Source: Neorhizobium sp. SHOUNA12A (lineage in GTDB: Bacteria; Pseudomonadota; Alphaproteobacteria; Rhizobiales; Rhizobiaceae). Taken from it: a stretch of DNA of 64,000 bases. The position numbers and the translations under genes were made by a program. The notes under the pieces were generated by a model. The model was not told the DNA's origin and searched no databases. It was given only the letters and a program-made list of their open reading frames with translations. Position 1 is the first letter of the stretch, and the number at the start of each line of letters is the position of its first letter. The stretch lies in NCBI RefSeq assembly GCF_023006505.1, contig NZ_JALBGV010000013.1, forward strand, positions 39,821 through 103,820, in the 5' to 3' direction. Of the stretch, positions 27,702 through 35,649 are shown piece by piece.

Positions 27702-27947
27702 TCAGGCGGCCTTGACGTGGAAGACGCAGCCCGGCGGGTCGGTCTGTTCGGCCTTCAGCGACGGATTGTAGCGGTAGAGGGTCGAGCAGTAGGAGCAGAC
27801 CTTCTCGTTGTCGTCGCCCATGTCGATGAAGATATGCGGATGGTCGAAGGGAACCGAAGCGCCGGTGCACATGAATTCCTTGACGCCGATCTGGATCAGG
27901 CGATGCCCGCCGTCGTTCTGGAAATGGGGAATGCTGTGCCCGGCCAT
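27702..27947 (-). CDS. Zinc-finger protein of the zf-CHCC (NDUFS6-like) family
   Basis: An 81-residue protein with putative zinc ligands F-M-C-T-G, H-P-H in the middle and C-S-Y-C near residue 54, matching the CHCC zinc-finger family that includes the mitochondrial complex I subunit NDUFS6. The ATG at 27947 has GGAGATC upstream. It sits 13 bp upstream of the FAD monooxygenase gene and might be co-transcribed, though a functional link is not evident. With the NDUFS4-like protein at 18803 it suggests a mitochondrial-like complex I. Confidence 0.85.
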   Translation of the reverse strand: MAGHSIPHFQNDGGHRLIQIGVKEFMCTGASVPFDHPHIFIDMGDDNEKVCSYCSTLYRYNPSLKAEQTDPPGCVFHVKAA

Positions 27948-28119
27948 GATGATCTCCGATACTTGAATGCGGCGCGTCTGATTTGCGCCGGACATTAGCC
28001 GTCCGCTTGGCGATTGTGTAGTGGGAAAACCGCCGCAGGCGCGTCGATTTCGTGTCGGGCACGGGTTCAAACGCCGCGGTTCATCCCTTATGTTCCCGGC
28101 GTCAATGAGGACTGCCCCG

Positions 28120-28908
28120 ATGAATCTCAACGCGCCTGCCTTCTCCACGTTTTCCCATGAGGGTCTCGATCTTGCCTATTTCGACGAAGGCGATCCGTCG
28201 GGCGATCCGGTGCTGCTCATCCATGGGTTTGCCTCGAGCGCGCTGGTCAACTGGGTACATCCGGGCTGGCTGAAGACGCTCGGCGACGCGGGTTACCGGG
28301 TAATCGCCATGGACAATCGCGGGCACGGGGCAAGCGACAAGCCGCTCGATCCGGAAGCCTATCGGCCATGGGTGATGGCCGAGGATTCGATGGCACTCCT
28401 CGACCACTTGAGGATCCCGGAAGCGCATGTCTTCGGTTATTCGATGGGCGCCCGCATCTCGGTCTTTTCGGCACTTGCGCATCCGCATCGGATACGTTCC
28501 CTGGTCCTCGGAGGTCTCGGCATCGGCATGACCGACGGGGTAGGGGATTGGGACCCGATCGCAGACGCCTTGCTCGCCCCTTCGCTCGATGATGTCAGCC
28601 ATGCCCGCGGTCGCATGTTCCGCGCCTTCGCCGATCAGACGAAGAGCGACAGGGAGGCTTTGGCCGCCTGTATTCGCGGCTCGAGGGATCTGGTGACCCG
28701 CGCCGACATGGGCCGTATCGACGCGCCGACACTGATCGGGGTCGGAACCAAGGACGACATCGCCGGTTCCGCGCAGGAGCTCGCCGCTTTGATGCCGCAT
28801 GCGATTTCCCTCGATATCCCCGGCCGCGACCATATGCTCGCAGTCGGCGACCGGGTGTTCAAGAAGGCGGTTCTGGACTTTTACGCGGAACTCTCCGCAA
28901 GGCCGTAG
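28120..28908 (+). CDS. Alpha/beta hydrolase
   Basis: A 262-residue alpha/beta-hydrolase-fold protein. The oxyanion region is L-L-I-H-G-F-A near residue 35, and the nucleophile Ser is in G-Y-S-M-G-A-R near 110. The acid is probably Asp in G-T-K-D-D near 212, and the base His in G-R-D-H-M near 238. I chose the ATG at 28120 because GAGGA lies eight bases upstream. The substrate is unknown: it could be an esterase, lactonase or C-C hydrolase. It is divergent from the zinc-finger gene. Confidence 0.88.
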   Translation: MNLNAPAFSTFSHEGLDLAYFDEGDPSGDPVLLIHGFASSALVNWVHPGWLKTLGDAGYRVIAMDNRGHGASDKPLDPEAYRPWVMAEDSMALLDHLRIPEAHVFGYSMGARISVFSALAHPHRIRSLVLGGLGIGMTDGVGDWDPIADALLAPSLDDVSHARGRMFRAFADQTKSDREALAACIRGSRDLVTRADMGRIDAPTLIGVGTKDDIAGSAQELAALMPHAISLDIPGRDHMLAVGDRVFKKAVLDFYAELSARP

Positions 28909-28951
28909 GTTTCTTCATTCTTACGATCAACGGAATGCGATTTTGCGCCCA

Positions 28952-28980
28952 TTGGTCTCGGCGTAAACTTATTCTATATA
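28952..28980 (+). promoter_or_regulatory. Promoter of cysE
   Basis: TTGGTC followed after 17 bp by TATATA. The predicted transcription start at about 28987 falls inside an inverted repeat (28984-29008). Confidence 0.6.
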
Positions 28981-28983
28981 CTG

Positions 28984-29008
28984 GCCGTACGAAGCTCTGC
29001 CGTACGGC
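28984..29008 (+). promoter_or_regulatory. Inverted repeat at the cysE transcription start
   Basis: GCCGTACG, 9 bp, CGTACGGC: a perfect 8-bp inverted repeat directly after the -10 box and 16 bp before the cysE ATG. It could be a repressor operator or form a short 5'-leader hairpin. Confidence 0.55.
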
Positions 29009-29024
29009 AAACGAGGAGACGGCG

Positions 29025-29846
29025 ATGGCCGCGAGAACTGAAATCCGCCAGGAGCCGGTCGCGACGATGGATCCCATCTGGGATACGTTGCGCCAGGAGG
29101 CGCGCGCAGCGACCGAGCAGGACCCGCTGCTCGCCGCATTTCTGTATTCTGCCGTGCTCAACCATCGCTCGCTTGAGGAATGCGTCGTGCACCGCATCTG
29201 CGAGCGCCTCGCTCATGCGGATATTCCGGACGTCCTCCTGCGCCAGACCTTCATGGAAATGTTGGCCGACTGGCCGGAATGGGGCGCGATCCTGCGTGTC
29301 GATATCCAGGCCGTCTACGACCGCGATCCTGCCTGCCTGCGGTTCATGGAGCCGGTGCTCTATTTCAAGGGTTTCCACGCGATCCAGACCCACCGGCTGG
29401 CGCATTGGCTGTTCAACCGCGGCCGCCGCGATTTTGCGCTCTATCTGCAGAGCCGCTCCTCCAGCGTCTTCCAGACGGACATCAACCCGGCAGCCCGCAT
29501 CGGCAAGGGCATTTTCCTCGATCACGCCACCGGCCTGGTGGTCGGGGAGACGGCCGTGATCGGCGATAACGTCTCGATCCTGCACGGCGTGACGCTCGGC
29601 GGCACCGGCAAGGAAGGCGCCGACCGCCATCCGAAGATTGCCAACGGCGTCCTCATCGGTGCCGGCGCCAAGATCCTCGGCAATATCGAGGTCGGGTCGT
29701 GCTCCCGCGTCGCCGCGGGCTCGGTGGTCCTGAAGGCCGTTCCGCCGAAGTCGACCGTCGCCGGCGTGCCGGCAAAGGTGGTCGGGAGTGCCGGGTGTTC
29801 GGAACCGTCGCGCCTGATGGACCAGATTCTCGGGGCTGACGACTGA
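29025..29846 (+). CDS. cysE: Serine O-acetyltransferase
   Basis: A 273-residue enzyme that transfers acetyl from acetyl-CoA to L-serine, the first committed step of cysteine synthesis. An N-terminal alpha-helical domain (residues 20-150) is followed by a left-handed beta-helix of hexapeptide repeats. The helix contains D-I-N-P-A-A-R-I-G-K-G near 158, H-A-T-G-L-V-V-G-E-T near 171 and H-G-V-T-L-G-G near 192. The ATG at 29025 has GAGGAGA just upstream. In bacteria this enzyme is normally feedback inhibited by cysteine through its C-terminus. It has its own promoter with an adjacent inverted repeat. Confidence 0.94.
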   Translation: MAARTEIRQEPVATMDPIWDTLRQEARAATEQDPLLAAFLYSAVLNHRSLEECVVHRICERLAHADIPDVLLRQTFMEMLADWPEWGAILRVDIQAVYDRDPACLRFMEPVLYFKGFHAIQTHRLAHWLFNRGRRDFALYLQSRSSSVFQTDINPAARIGKGIFLDHATGLVVGETAVIGDNVSILHGVTLGGTGKEGADRHPKIANGVLIGAGAKILGNIEVGSCSRVAAGSVVLKAVPPKSTVAGVPAKVVGSAGCSEPSRLMDQILGADD

Positions 29847-30012
29847 TTCGTCTGCGTTCGCCTTGCCGCGCGCCCGACATCGACGGCTCACGGAATATCG
29901 TGAGCCACTGAACATCGGGGAAAGAGCGGCAAAGGCTATTTCTGGCGGCTTTACTTTCGCCTTTGTCCCATGCCAAAAGCGCCGCAACCGAGAACCGCTG
30001 ACGGAGAGAGAC

Positions 30013-30216
30013 GTGAAACCGGACGAAATCAAGAAGCTCGACGCCTATTTCAAGCGCGTTATCAATCCGCAGGCGATCGTCAAGGCGCGTCCGCGCAAAG
30101 ACGACTCGGCCGAAGTTTACCTCGGTGACGAGTTTCTCGGCGTCGTCTACATCGATGACGAGGATGGCGACCGCTCTTACAATTTTTCCATGGCAATTCT
30201 CGACGTCGATCTCTAA
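30013..30216 (+). CDS. DUF3126 family small protein
   Basis: A 67-residue protein starting with GTG at 30013, preceded by ACGGAGAGAG. The sequence K-P-D-E-I-K-K-L-D-A-Y-F-K followed by A-E-V-Y-L-G-D-E-F-L-G-V-V-Y-I-D matches the DUF3126 family, small acidic proteins conserved in alphaproteobacteria and of unknown function. It stands alone and is followed by an intrinsic terminator at 30241. Confidence 0.82.
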   Translation: MKPDEIKKLDAYFKRVINPQAIVKARPRKDDSAEVYLGDEFLGVVYIDDEDGDRSYNFSMAILDVDL

Positions 30217-30240
30217 TCGAACCGACCGCGACACCTCAGG

Positions 30241-30263
30241 GCGGGCTCACAGGCCCGCTTTTT
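30241..30263 (+). terminator. Intrinsic terminator after the DUF3126 gene
   Basis: GCGGGC, a 6-nt loop, GCCCGC, then TTTTT. It starts 25 bp after the stop codon. Confidence 0.8.
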
Positions 30264-30432
30264 GATTCGTGCGGAGGGCACCGCCGGGTGGAAAGAAAAT
30301 GGCTGCGGCGTTTTTGCGCGGCGGTGTGCTATGTGCTGATATATCTTCGCAAAATCAGAAGCCTGAATCGATCCATGCATTTGCATAGAGCCGATTGCAA
30401 CCAAAGGTGATTTTGCGCCGCACAAATCAGCC

Positions 30433-30461
30433 TTGACTTTTATCCGTAGGCCGCTTTCAAT
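30433..30461 (+). promoter_or_regulatory. Promoter of the phasin gene
   Basis: TTGACT, 17 bp, TTCAAT. The -35 is nearly consensus, and the 5' leader would be about 26 nt, ending in an AAGGGACAGG ribosome site. Confidence 0.5.
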
Positions 30462-30493
30462 CAGCAAATACGAATAGAACAAAGGGACAGGCG

Positions 30494-30844
30494 ATGTTCA
30501 ATTTCGATGAGGCCAACAAGAAGAGCAAGGAAGCGATGGACGGAATGCTGAAGAGCTATTCCGAGATCGCCAAGGGTTATCAGGCGATCGCTACCGAAGC
30601 GACCGACTATTCCAAGAAGTCCTTCCAGGATATGACGGGTTTCATGGAAGAGCTTGCCTCCACCCGCAGCGTCGAGGCGGCCTTCGAGCTCCAGACCAAA
30701 TACGTGAAATCGGCTTATGAAAGCTTCATTGCCGAGTCGACCAAGATTACCGACATGTATGCCGGTCTCGCAAAGACAGCCTACAAGCCCTACGAAGCGC
30801 CGGTCGCCAAGTCGACCGCCGTGGTCACCGCAAACGCCGCGTAA
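30494..30844 (+). CDS. Phasin family protein
   Basis: A 116-residue, almost wholly helical protein matching the phasin family: M-F-N-F-D-E-A-N-K-K-S-K-E at the start, S-Y-S-E-I-A-K-G-Y-Q-A-I-A near residue 21, and K-Y-V-K-S-A-Y-E-S-F near 69. Phasins coat polyhydroxyalkanoate granules and control their number and size. It is monocistronic, between a predicted promoter and a strong terminator, as expected for an abundant structural protein. It would work with the PHA synthase encoded at 8175-10034. Confidence 0.88.
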   Translation: MFNFDEANKKSKEAMDGMLKSYSEIAKGYQAIATEATDYSKKSFQDMTGFMEELASTRSVEAAFELQTKYVKSAYESFIAESTKITDMYAGLAKTAYKPYEAPVAKSTAVVTANAA

Positions 30845-30883
30845 CGCGCATAGCGGCCCCTCCAAGCGACGCTTTCATCATAG

Positions 30884-30917
30884 AAGGCCGGCGGCGTTCA
30901 GCGCTGCCGGCCTTTTT
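30884..30917 (+). terminator. Intrinsic terminator of the phasin gene
   Basis: AAGGCCGGC, a 13-nt loop region, GCCGGCCTTTTT. It begins 40 bp after the stop. Confidence 0.85.
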
Positions 30918-31094
30918 GATTCATGCCAATGCGGAAATATCCGACTTTCGGCATGTTCCATCATCTCTTTAGCGGAATAGTGATTGCGTGGCCGCAAAGG
31001 GGGCTTAAAATCCGCGTTCAATGAACTAAGTTAGGAAGACTAAAGTCCGGCCGTTCGGCCATTCGGACGAACCCGCCGGATGACTGGGGAATGA

Positions 31095-31454
31095 ATGAAG
31101 ATGATCGCACTGCCGATCTTGATGCAAGCTGAAAAGGGTGGCGACGGAGACAACGCAAATCGCGGTACCTCGGTCATCACGCGTACGAAGCCGAAAACAA
31201 AGAAGCCAAATCTCTACCGCGTACTGCTGCTGAATGACGATTATACGCCGATGGAGTTCGTCATCCACATTCTGGAACGTTTCTTTCAGAAGGACAGGGA
31301 GGCAGCGACGCGTATCATGCTCCACGTCCACAATCACGGCGTGGGGGAATGCGGAATATTTACATACGAAGTAGCGGAAACCAAAGTGTCCCAGGTCATG
31401 GACTTCGCCCGGCAACACCAGCATCCGCTGCAATGTGTCATGGAAAAGAAGTGA
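31095..31454 (+). CDS. clpS: ATP-dependent Clp protease adaptor ClpS
   Basis: A 119-residue adaptor that delivers N-degron substrates to ClpAP. A charged, flexible N-terminal 35 residues precede the ClpS core with [16 protein letters not shown] near residue 41 (the Asn/Asp pair that binds the N-terminal residue) and H-V-H-N-H-G near 77. The start could also be the second ATG two codons later. It is followed by clpA with a short spacer and is co-transcribed with it. Confidence 0.93.
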   Translation: MKMIALPILMQAEKGGDGDNANRGTSVITRTKPKTKKPNLYRVLLLNDDYTPMEFVIHILERFFQKDREAATRIMLHVHNHGVGECGIFTYEVAETKVSQVMDFARQHQHPLQCVMEKK

Positions 31455-31464
31455 GGAACCCGAC

Positions 31465-33996
31465 GTGCCAACATTTTCGCCTAGTCTAGAAAAGGCGCTG
31501 CATCAGGCACTGACCTTTGCCAACGAGCGGCATCACGAATATGCCACGCTCGAGCACCTGCTTTTGGCGTTGATCGACGATGCCGATGCAGCCGCGGTCA
31601 TGGGCGCTTGTAACGTCAATTTGGAAACCCTGCGCAAGACCGTCGCCGACTATGTCGATAATGAACTTGCCAACCTGATCACCGGTTATGACGAGGATTC
31701 CAAGCCGACCTCCGGCTTCCAGCGCGTCATCCAGCGCGCCGTCATCCACGTCCAGTCTTCGGGCCGCGAGGAAGTGACCGGCGCCAACGTTCTCGTCGCG
31801 ATCTTCGCGGAACGGGAAAGCCATGCGGCCTTCTTCCTGCAGGAGCAGGAAATGACCCGCTATGACGCGGTCAACTATATTTCTCACGGCATCGGCAAGC
31901 GTGCTGGCACCTCCCAGACCCGCACGCCGCGCGGCGCCGAGGACAGCGAGTCGGAAGCCAAGCCCTCCGCCCGCGATCAGGAGGAAGGTTCGGCCAAGAA
32001 ACCGCAGGATGCCCTCAAGGCCTATTGCGTCAACCTGAACGAAAAGGCCCGCGACGGCCGCATCGATCCGCTGATCGGTCGCCATGCCGAAGTCAACCGG
32101 ACGATCCAGGTCCTGTGCCGCCGTTCCAAGAACAACCCGCTCTACGTGGGTGATCCGGGCGTCGGCAAGACGGCGATTGCCGAAGGCCTCGCCAAGCGGA
32201 TCATCGAAGGCAAGGTGCCGGAGGCTCTCGCCGACGCCACCATCTTCTCGCTCGACATGGGTACGCTGCTCGCCGGCACCCGTTATCGCGGTGACTTCGA
32301 AGAGCGCCTGAAGCAGGTCGTCAAGGAACTTGAAGAGTATCCGGGCGCGGTCCTGTTCATCGACGAGATCCACACCGTCATCGGCGCCGGTGCCACTTCC
32401 GGCGGCGCGATGGATGCCTCGAACCTGTTGAAGCCGGCGCTGTCTTCGGGCGCGATCCGCTGCATCGGTTCGACCACCTATAAGGAATACCGCCAGTTCT
32501 TCGAAAAGGACCGGGCTCTGGTTCGCCGCTTCCAGAAGATCGACGTCAATGAACCGTCGATCGACGATGCGATCGAAATCATGAAGGGCCTGAAGCCCTA
32601 TTTCGAGGAATACCACAAGCTGCGTTACACCAACGACGCGATCAAGGCGGCTGTCGAGCTTTCGGCCCGCTACATTTCCGACCGCAAGCTTCCGGACAAG
32701 GCGATCGACGTGATCGACGAGACCGGTGCGGCCCAGATGCTCTTGCCCGCTTCCAAGCGCCGCAAGCTGATCACCGAGAAGGAGATCGAAGTTACAATCG
32801 CCACGATGGCGCGGATCCCGGCCAAGACCGTCTCCAAGGATGACGAGATGGTTCTCGCAAACCTGGAAAAGGAACTGCGTTCGGTCGTCTATGGCCAGGA
32901 TGCGGCGATCGAGGCACTGTCGACCGCGATCAAGCTGGCTCGCGCCGGCCTTCGCGAACCGAACAAGCCGATCGGCTCCTACGTCTTTTCCGGCCCGACT
33001 GGCGTCGGCAAGACGGAGGTCGCCAAACAGCTTGCCGCCTCGCTCGGCGTCGAGATGCTGCGCTTCGACATGTCGGAATATATGGAACGCCACACGGTCT
33101 CGCGGCTGCTCGGCGCACCTCCCGGTTATGTCGGTTTCGACCAGGGCGGTCTTTTGACCGATGGGGTCGATCAGCATCCGCACTCGGTGGTCCTGCTCGA
33201 CGAAATCGAGAAGGCGCATCCGGATATCTACAATATCCTGCTGCAGGTCATGGACCATGGTTCATTGACCGACCACAACGGCAAGAAGATCGATTTCCGC
33301 AACGTCATCCTGATCATGACGACCAATGCGGGCGCGTCGGAAATGGCCAAGGCCGCCATCGGCTTCGGTTCGTCCAAGCGCACCGGCGAGGACGAAGAGG
33401 CGATCAACCGCCTGTTCACACCGGAATTCCGCAACCGCCTCGATGCGATCATCCAGTTCGCACCGCTGCCGACCGAGGTCATCCATCAGGTCGTTCAGAA
33501 GTTCGTCATGCAGCTCGAGACGCAGCTCTCGGAACGCAACGTCACCTTCGACCTGCATCAGGATGCAATCGCCTGGCTGGCGGAAAAGGGTTACGACGAG
33601 AAGATGGGTGCCCGCCCGCTCTCACGCGTCATCCAGGAATACATCAAGAAGCCGCTCGCCAACGAGATCCTGTTCGGCAAGCTGCGTAAGGGTGGTGTGG
33701 TCCGCGTCACTGTGGGCAAGGGCGAGGATGGCAAGGACAAGCTCATCCTCGACTCGATCTCCGAGGCGACCCCTGTGAAGCCGAAGCCGGAGGCCGAGGT
33801 GGAAGAGGCCGCCGAGGAAGCCGAAACCAAGGTCGTCAAGGCCAAGGCGCCGAAGAAGTCGGCGCAGAAGGACAAGGACGGCGGCCCGGCCAGGGCTCGC
33901 GCCATGGTCGATGCGGACGTGATCGCTTCAGATGACGCGCCCAAGACGCCGCCCCGCAAGGGCACCACGGTGCCGCGCGTGCCGAAGAGCAAATAA
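31465..33996 (+). CDS. clpA: ATP-dependent Clp protease ATP-binding subunit ClpA
   Basis: An 843-residue AAA+ unfoldase that feeds substrates to ClpP. The N-terminal Clp repeat domain is at residues 1-145, AAA1 Walker A G-D-P-G-V-G-K-T near 230 and AAA2 Walker A G-P-T-G-V-G-K-T near 511, with Walker B V-L-L-D-E-I-E-K-A near 578. The GTG at 31465 has GAGGA eight bases upstream. The protein is about 85 residues longer than E. coli ClpA, owing mainly to a C-terminal tail of roughly 75 residues rich in Lys, Glu, Pro and Ala. The linker between the N domain and AAA1 is also acidic and long. Confidence 0.95.
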   Translation: MPTFSPSLEKALHQALTFANERHHEYATLEHLLLALIDDADAAAVMGACNVNLETLRKTVADYVDNELANLITGYDEDSKPTSGFQRVIQRAVIHVQSSGREEVTGANVLVAIFAERESHAAFFLQEQEMTRYDAVNYISHGIGKRAGTSQTRTPRGAEDSESEAKPSARDQEEGSAKKPQDALKAYCVNLNEKARDGRIDPLIGRHAEVNRTIQVLCRRSKNNPLYVGDPGVGKTAIAEGLAKRIIEGKVPEALADATIFSLDMGTLLAGTRYRGDFEERLKQVVKELEEYPGAVLFIDEIHTVIGAGATSGGAMDASNLLKPALSSGAIRCIGSTTYKEYRQFFEKDRALVRRFQKIDVNEPSIDDAIEIMKGLKPYFEEYHKLRYTNDAIKAAVELSARYISDRKLPDKAIDVIDETGAAQMLLPASKRRKLITEKEIEVTIATMARIPAKTVSKDDEMVLANLEKELRSVVYGQDAAIEALSTAIKLARAGLREPNKPIGSYVFSGPTGVGKTEVAKQLAASLGVEMLRFDMSEYMERHTVSRLLGAPPGYVGFDQGGLLTDGVDQHPHSVVLLDEIEKAHPDIYNILLQVMDHGSLTDHNGKKIDFRNVILIMTTNAGASEMAKAAIGFGSSKRTGEDEEAINRLFTPEFRNRLDAIIQFAPLPTEVIHQVVQKFVMQLETQLSERNVTFDLHQDAIAWLAEKGYDEKMGARPLSRVIQEYIKKPLANEILFGKLRKGGVVRVTVGKGEDGKDKLILDSISEATPVKPKPEAEVEEAAEEAETKVVKAKAPKKSAQKDKDGGPARARAMVDADVIASDDAPKTPPRKGTTVPRVPKSK

Positions 33997-34016
33997 CTCC
34001 TTCGGATGGAATTTTG

Positions 34017-34048
34017 GCGATGCCGGGCTTGTCCCGGCATCGCTGTTT
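34017..34048 (+). terminator. Terminator after clpSA
   Basis: GCGATGCCGGG, a 5-nt loop, CCCGGCATCGC, then TGTTTT. An 11-bp stem 20 bp after the clpA stop. Confidence 0.8.
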
Positions 34049-34085
34049 TCATGACTGACCGTTTCCCATACCCGCCGGAATACTT

Positions 34086-34835
34086 ATGTCTCCAGACAGT
34101 GACGATCGCAGCGCCCTATCCTGGTTTTTTACCGGCATGCGGGGCCTGCTTTCGCTTCCGGCCCTCATTCTTCTAACCTCGATCGTCGGCTTCAGCGCCT
34201 TTGCGCTCGAATCGGGCCTGACGCGTGGCGAGGCGGTGTTCATGTCGCTGGCGATCTGGGCGCTGCCGGCGCAGGTCATCCTGATCGGGACAATGGCGAG
34301 CGGCGCCAATATTGCCGCCTGTTTTCTCGCGGTGACGCTCTCCTCGATCCGCATGACGCCGATGGTCGCCTCGGTCGTCCCGGAGATGCGAACAAGGCGC
34401 ACGCCGATCTGGCTGCTGCTGATCCTGTCGCATTTCATCGCCATCACGTCCTGGGTCTTCGCGATCACCACGCTTCGCAACGTGCCGCGCGAGCACCGGG
34501 CGATCTATTTCGCCGGTTTCGGCGTGACGCTGACGTTGACCGGCACACTGGTCGTTGCGGTCTTCTACGATATCGTTTCGGCCTTTCCGCCGGCCGTCGC
34601 GGGCATACTCTTCTTCCTGACGCCCGTCTATTTCAACGCCTCCATCTGGGCGAGCGCGCGCCAGCCGGTGGTGCAGATAGCTTTCGTCATGGGGGTGATC
34701 CTCGGCCCGACGCTGGCGCTGGTGACCCCGCAATTCGATGTGCTGTGCGCTGGCCTTGGCGGCGGCACGGCCGCCTATCTGATCGACAGGGCGCGCCGCA
34801 AGAAAAAGCGTGCCGGGCAGGAGACCAGGCGATGA
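34086..34835 (+). CDS. azlC: AzlC family branched-chain amino acid exporter, large subunit
   Basis: A 249-residue membrane protein with about seven to eight hydrophobic segments. G-F-S-A-F-A-L-E-S-G-L near residue 35 and the A-L-P-A-Q-V-I-L-I-G-T region near 56 match the AzlC family. Together with AzlD it exports branched-chain amino acids and analogues in characterised systems. The TGA overlaps the azlD ATG by the ATGA arrangement. The substrate here is inferred from the family only. Confidence 0.88.
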   Translation: MSPDSDDRSALSWFFTGMRGLLSLPALILLTSIVGFSAFALESGLTRGEAVFMSLAIWALPAQVILIGTMASGANIAACFLAVTLSSIRMTPMVASVVPEMRTRRTPIWLLLILSHFIAITSWVFAITTLRNVPREHRAIYFAGFGVTLTLTGTLVVAVFYDIVSAFPPAVAGILFFLTPVYFNASIWASARQPVVQIAFVMGVILGPTLALVTPQFDVLCAGLGGGTAAYLIDRARRKKKRAGQETRR

Positions 34836-35170
34836 TTGCCGAATACTGGACCTTTATCGTCATTGCGATCGCCGGTTTCCTGGCGACCGATATCTGGCGC
34901 TGGCTCGGGGTTTTTACCGGCAACCGGCTGAACGAAGACTCCGAAGCGCTTTATTGGGTAAGGGCGGTGGCGACCGCGCTGGTCATGGCCGTCACCGCAA
35001 AACTGATCGTTTTCCCGAACGGCACGCTCGCCGGTTCGCCGCTCTGGCTGCGGCTGGCGGCGGCCGGCATCGGTTTCGCCATCTTCCTGGCGACCGGTCG
35101 CAAGGTCTGGATCGGCGTTGCTGTGCCGATGACGCTGCTTGTCGCTGGTCTCTGGTGGGTCGGTTTCTGA
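34832..35170 (+). CDS. azlD: AzlD family branched-chain amino acid exporter, small subunit
   Basis: A 112-residue protein with four hydrophobic segments, the usual partner of AzlC. The start W-T-F-I-V-I-A-I-A-G-F-L-A-T and the centre Y-W-V-R-A-V-A-T-A-L match the small subunit of these exporters. It overlaps the azlC stop by 4 bp, indicating translational coupling. The 3' end lies 3 bp from the stop of the convergent HIT gene. Confidence 0.85.
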   Translation: MIAEYWTFIVIAIAGFLATDIWRWLGVFTGNRLNEDSEALYWVRAVATALVMAVTAKLIVFPNGTLAGSPLWLRLAAAGIGFAIFLATGRKVWIGVAVPMTLLVAGLWWVGF

Positions 35171-35173
35171 AGC

Positions 35174-35605
35174 TTAATTGCCCAATTCGCCGATGATCTT
35201 CTCGGCATTCGCCGCGAGTACTTCATTGTTTTCCATCTGGCCCGAATGGGGTTTCAACGGCTGTCCCTCGTAGCGCGGGACGACGTGGAAATGCAGGTGG
35301 TAGACGGTCTGTCCGGCGGCCGGTTCGTTGAACTGGATGACCGTGATGCCGTCCGCCTCGAAGGCTTGCCTGGCAGCTCTGGCGAGCTTCTGCACCACCG
35401 GGATGACCTTCGAAAGCACGGCAGGATCGGCATCGAGAATATTGCGCGACGGGGCTTTCGGGAGCACCAGCAGGTGACCGGGCGACTGCGGCATGACATC
35501 CATGAAAGCGAGCGTATCGGCATCCTCATAGACCCTATGGCACGGGATCTCGCCGCGCAGGATTTTTCCGAAGATGTTGTTGCTGTCGTAAGCCTGTCCG
35601 CTCAT
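35174..35605 (-). CDS. HIT family protein (Hint-like nucleotide hydrolase)
   Basis: A 143-residue histidine triad protein. The catalytic H-L-H-F-H motif is near residue 105, in V-Y-H-L-H-F-H-V-V-P-R, and I-F-G-K-I-L-R-G-E-I-P near residue 10 is the family's N-terminal signature. Such proteins hydrolyse nucleoside phosphoramidates or aminoacyl-adenylates; the physiological role in this organism is unknown. Convergent with azlD. Confidence 0.92.
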   Translation of the reverse strand: MSGQAYDSNNIFGKILRGEIPCHRVYEDADTLAFMDVMPQSPGHLLVLPKAPSRNILDADPAVLSKVIPVVQKLARAARQAFEADGITVIQFNEPAAGQTVYHLHFHVVPRYEGQPLKPHSGQMENNEVLAANAEKIIGELGN

Positions 35606-35649
35606 CGCGATGTCCTCTCCTAGTTTTGCCGGCCCGATCTTTCCGGGCC

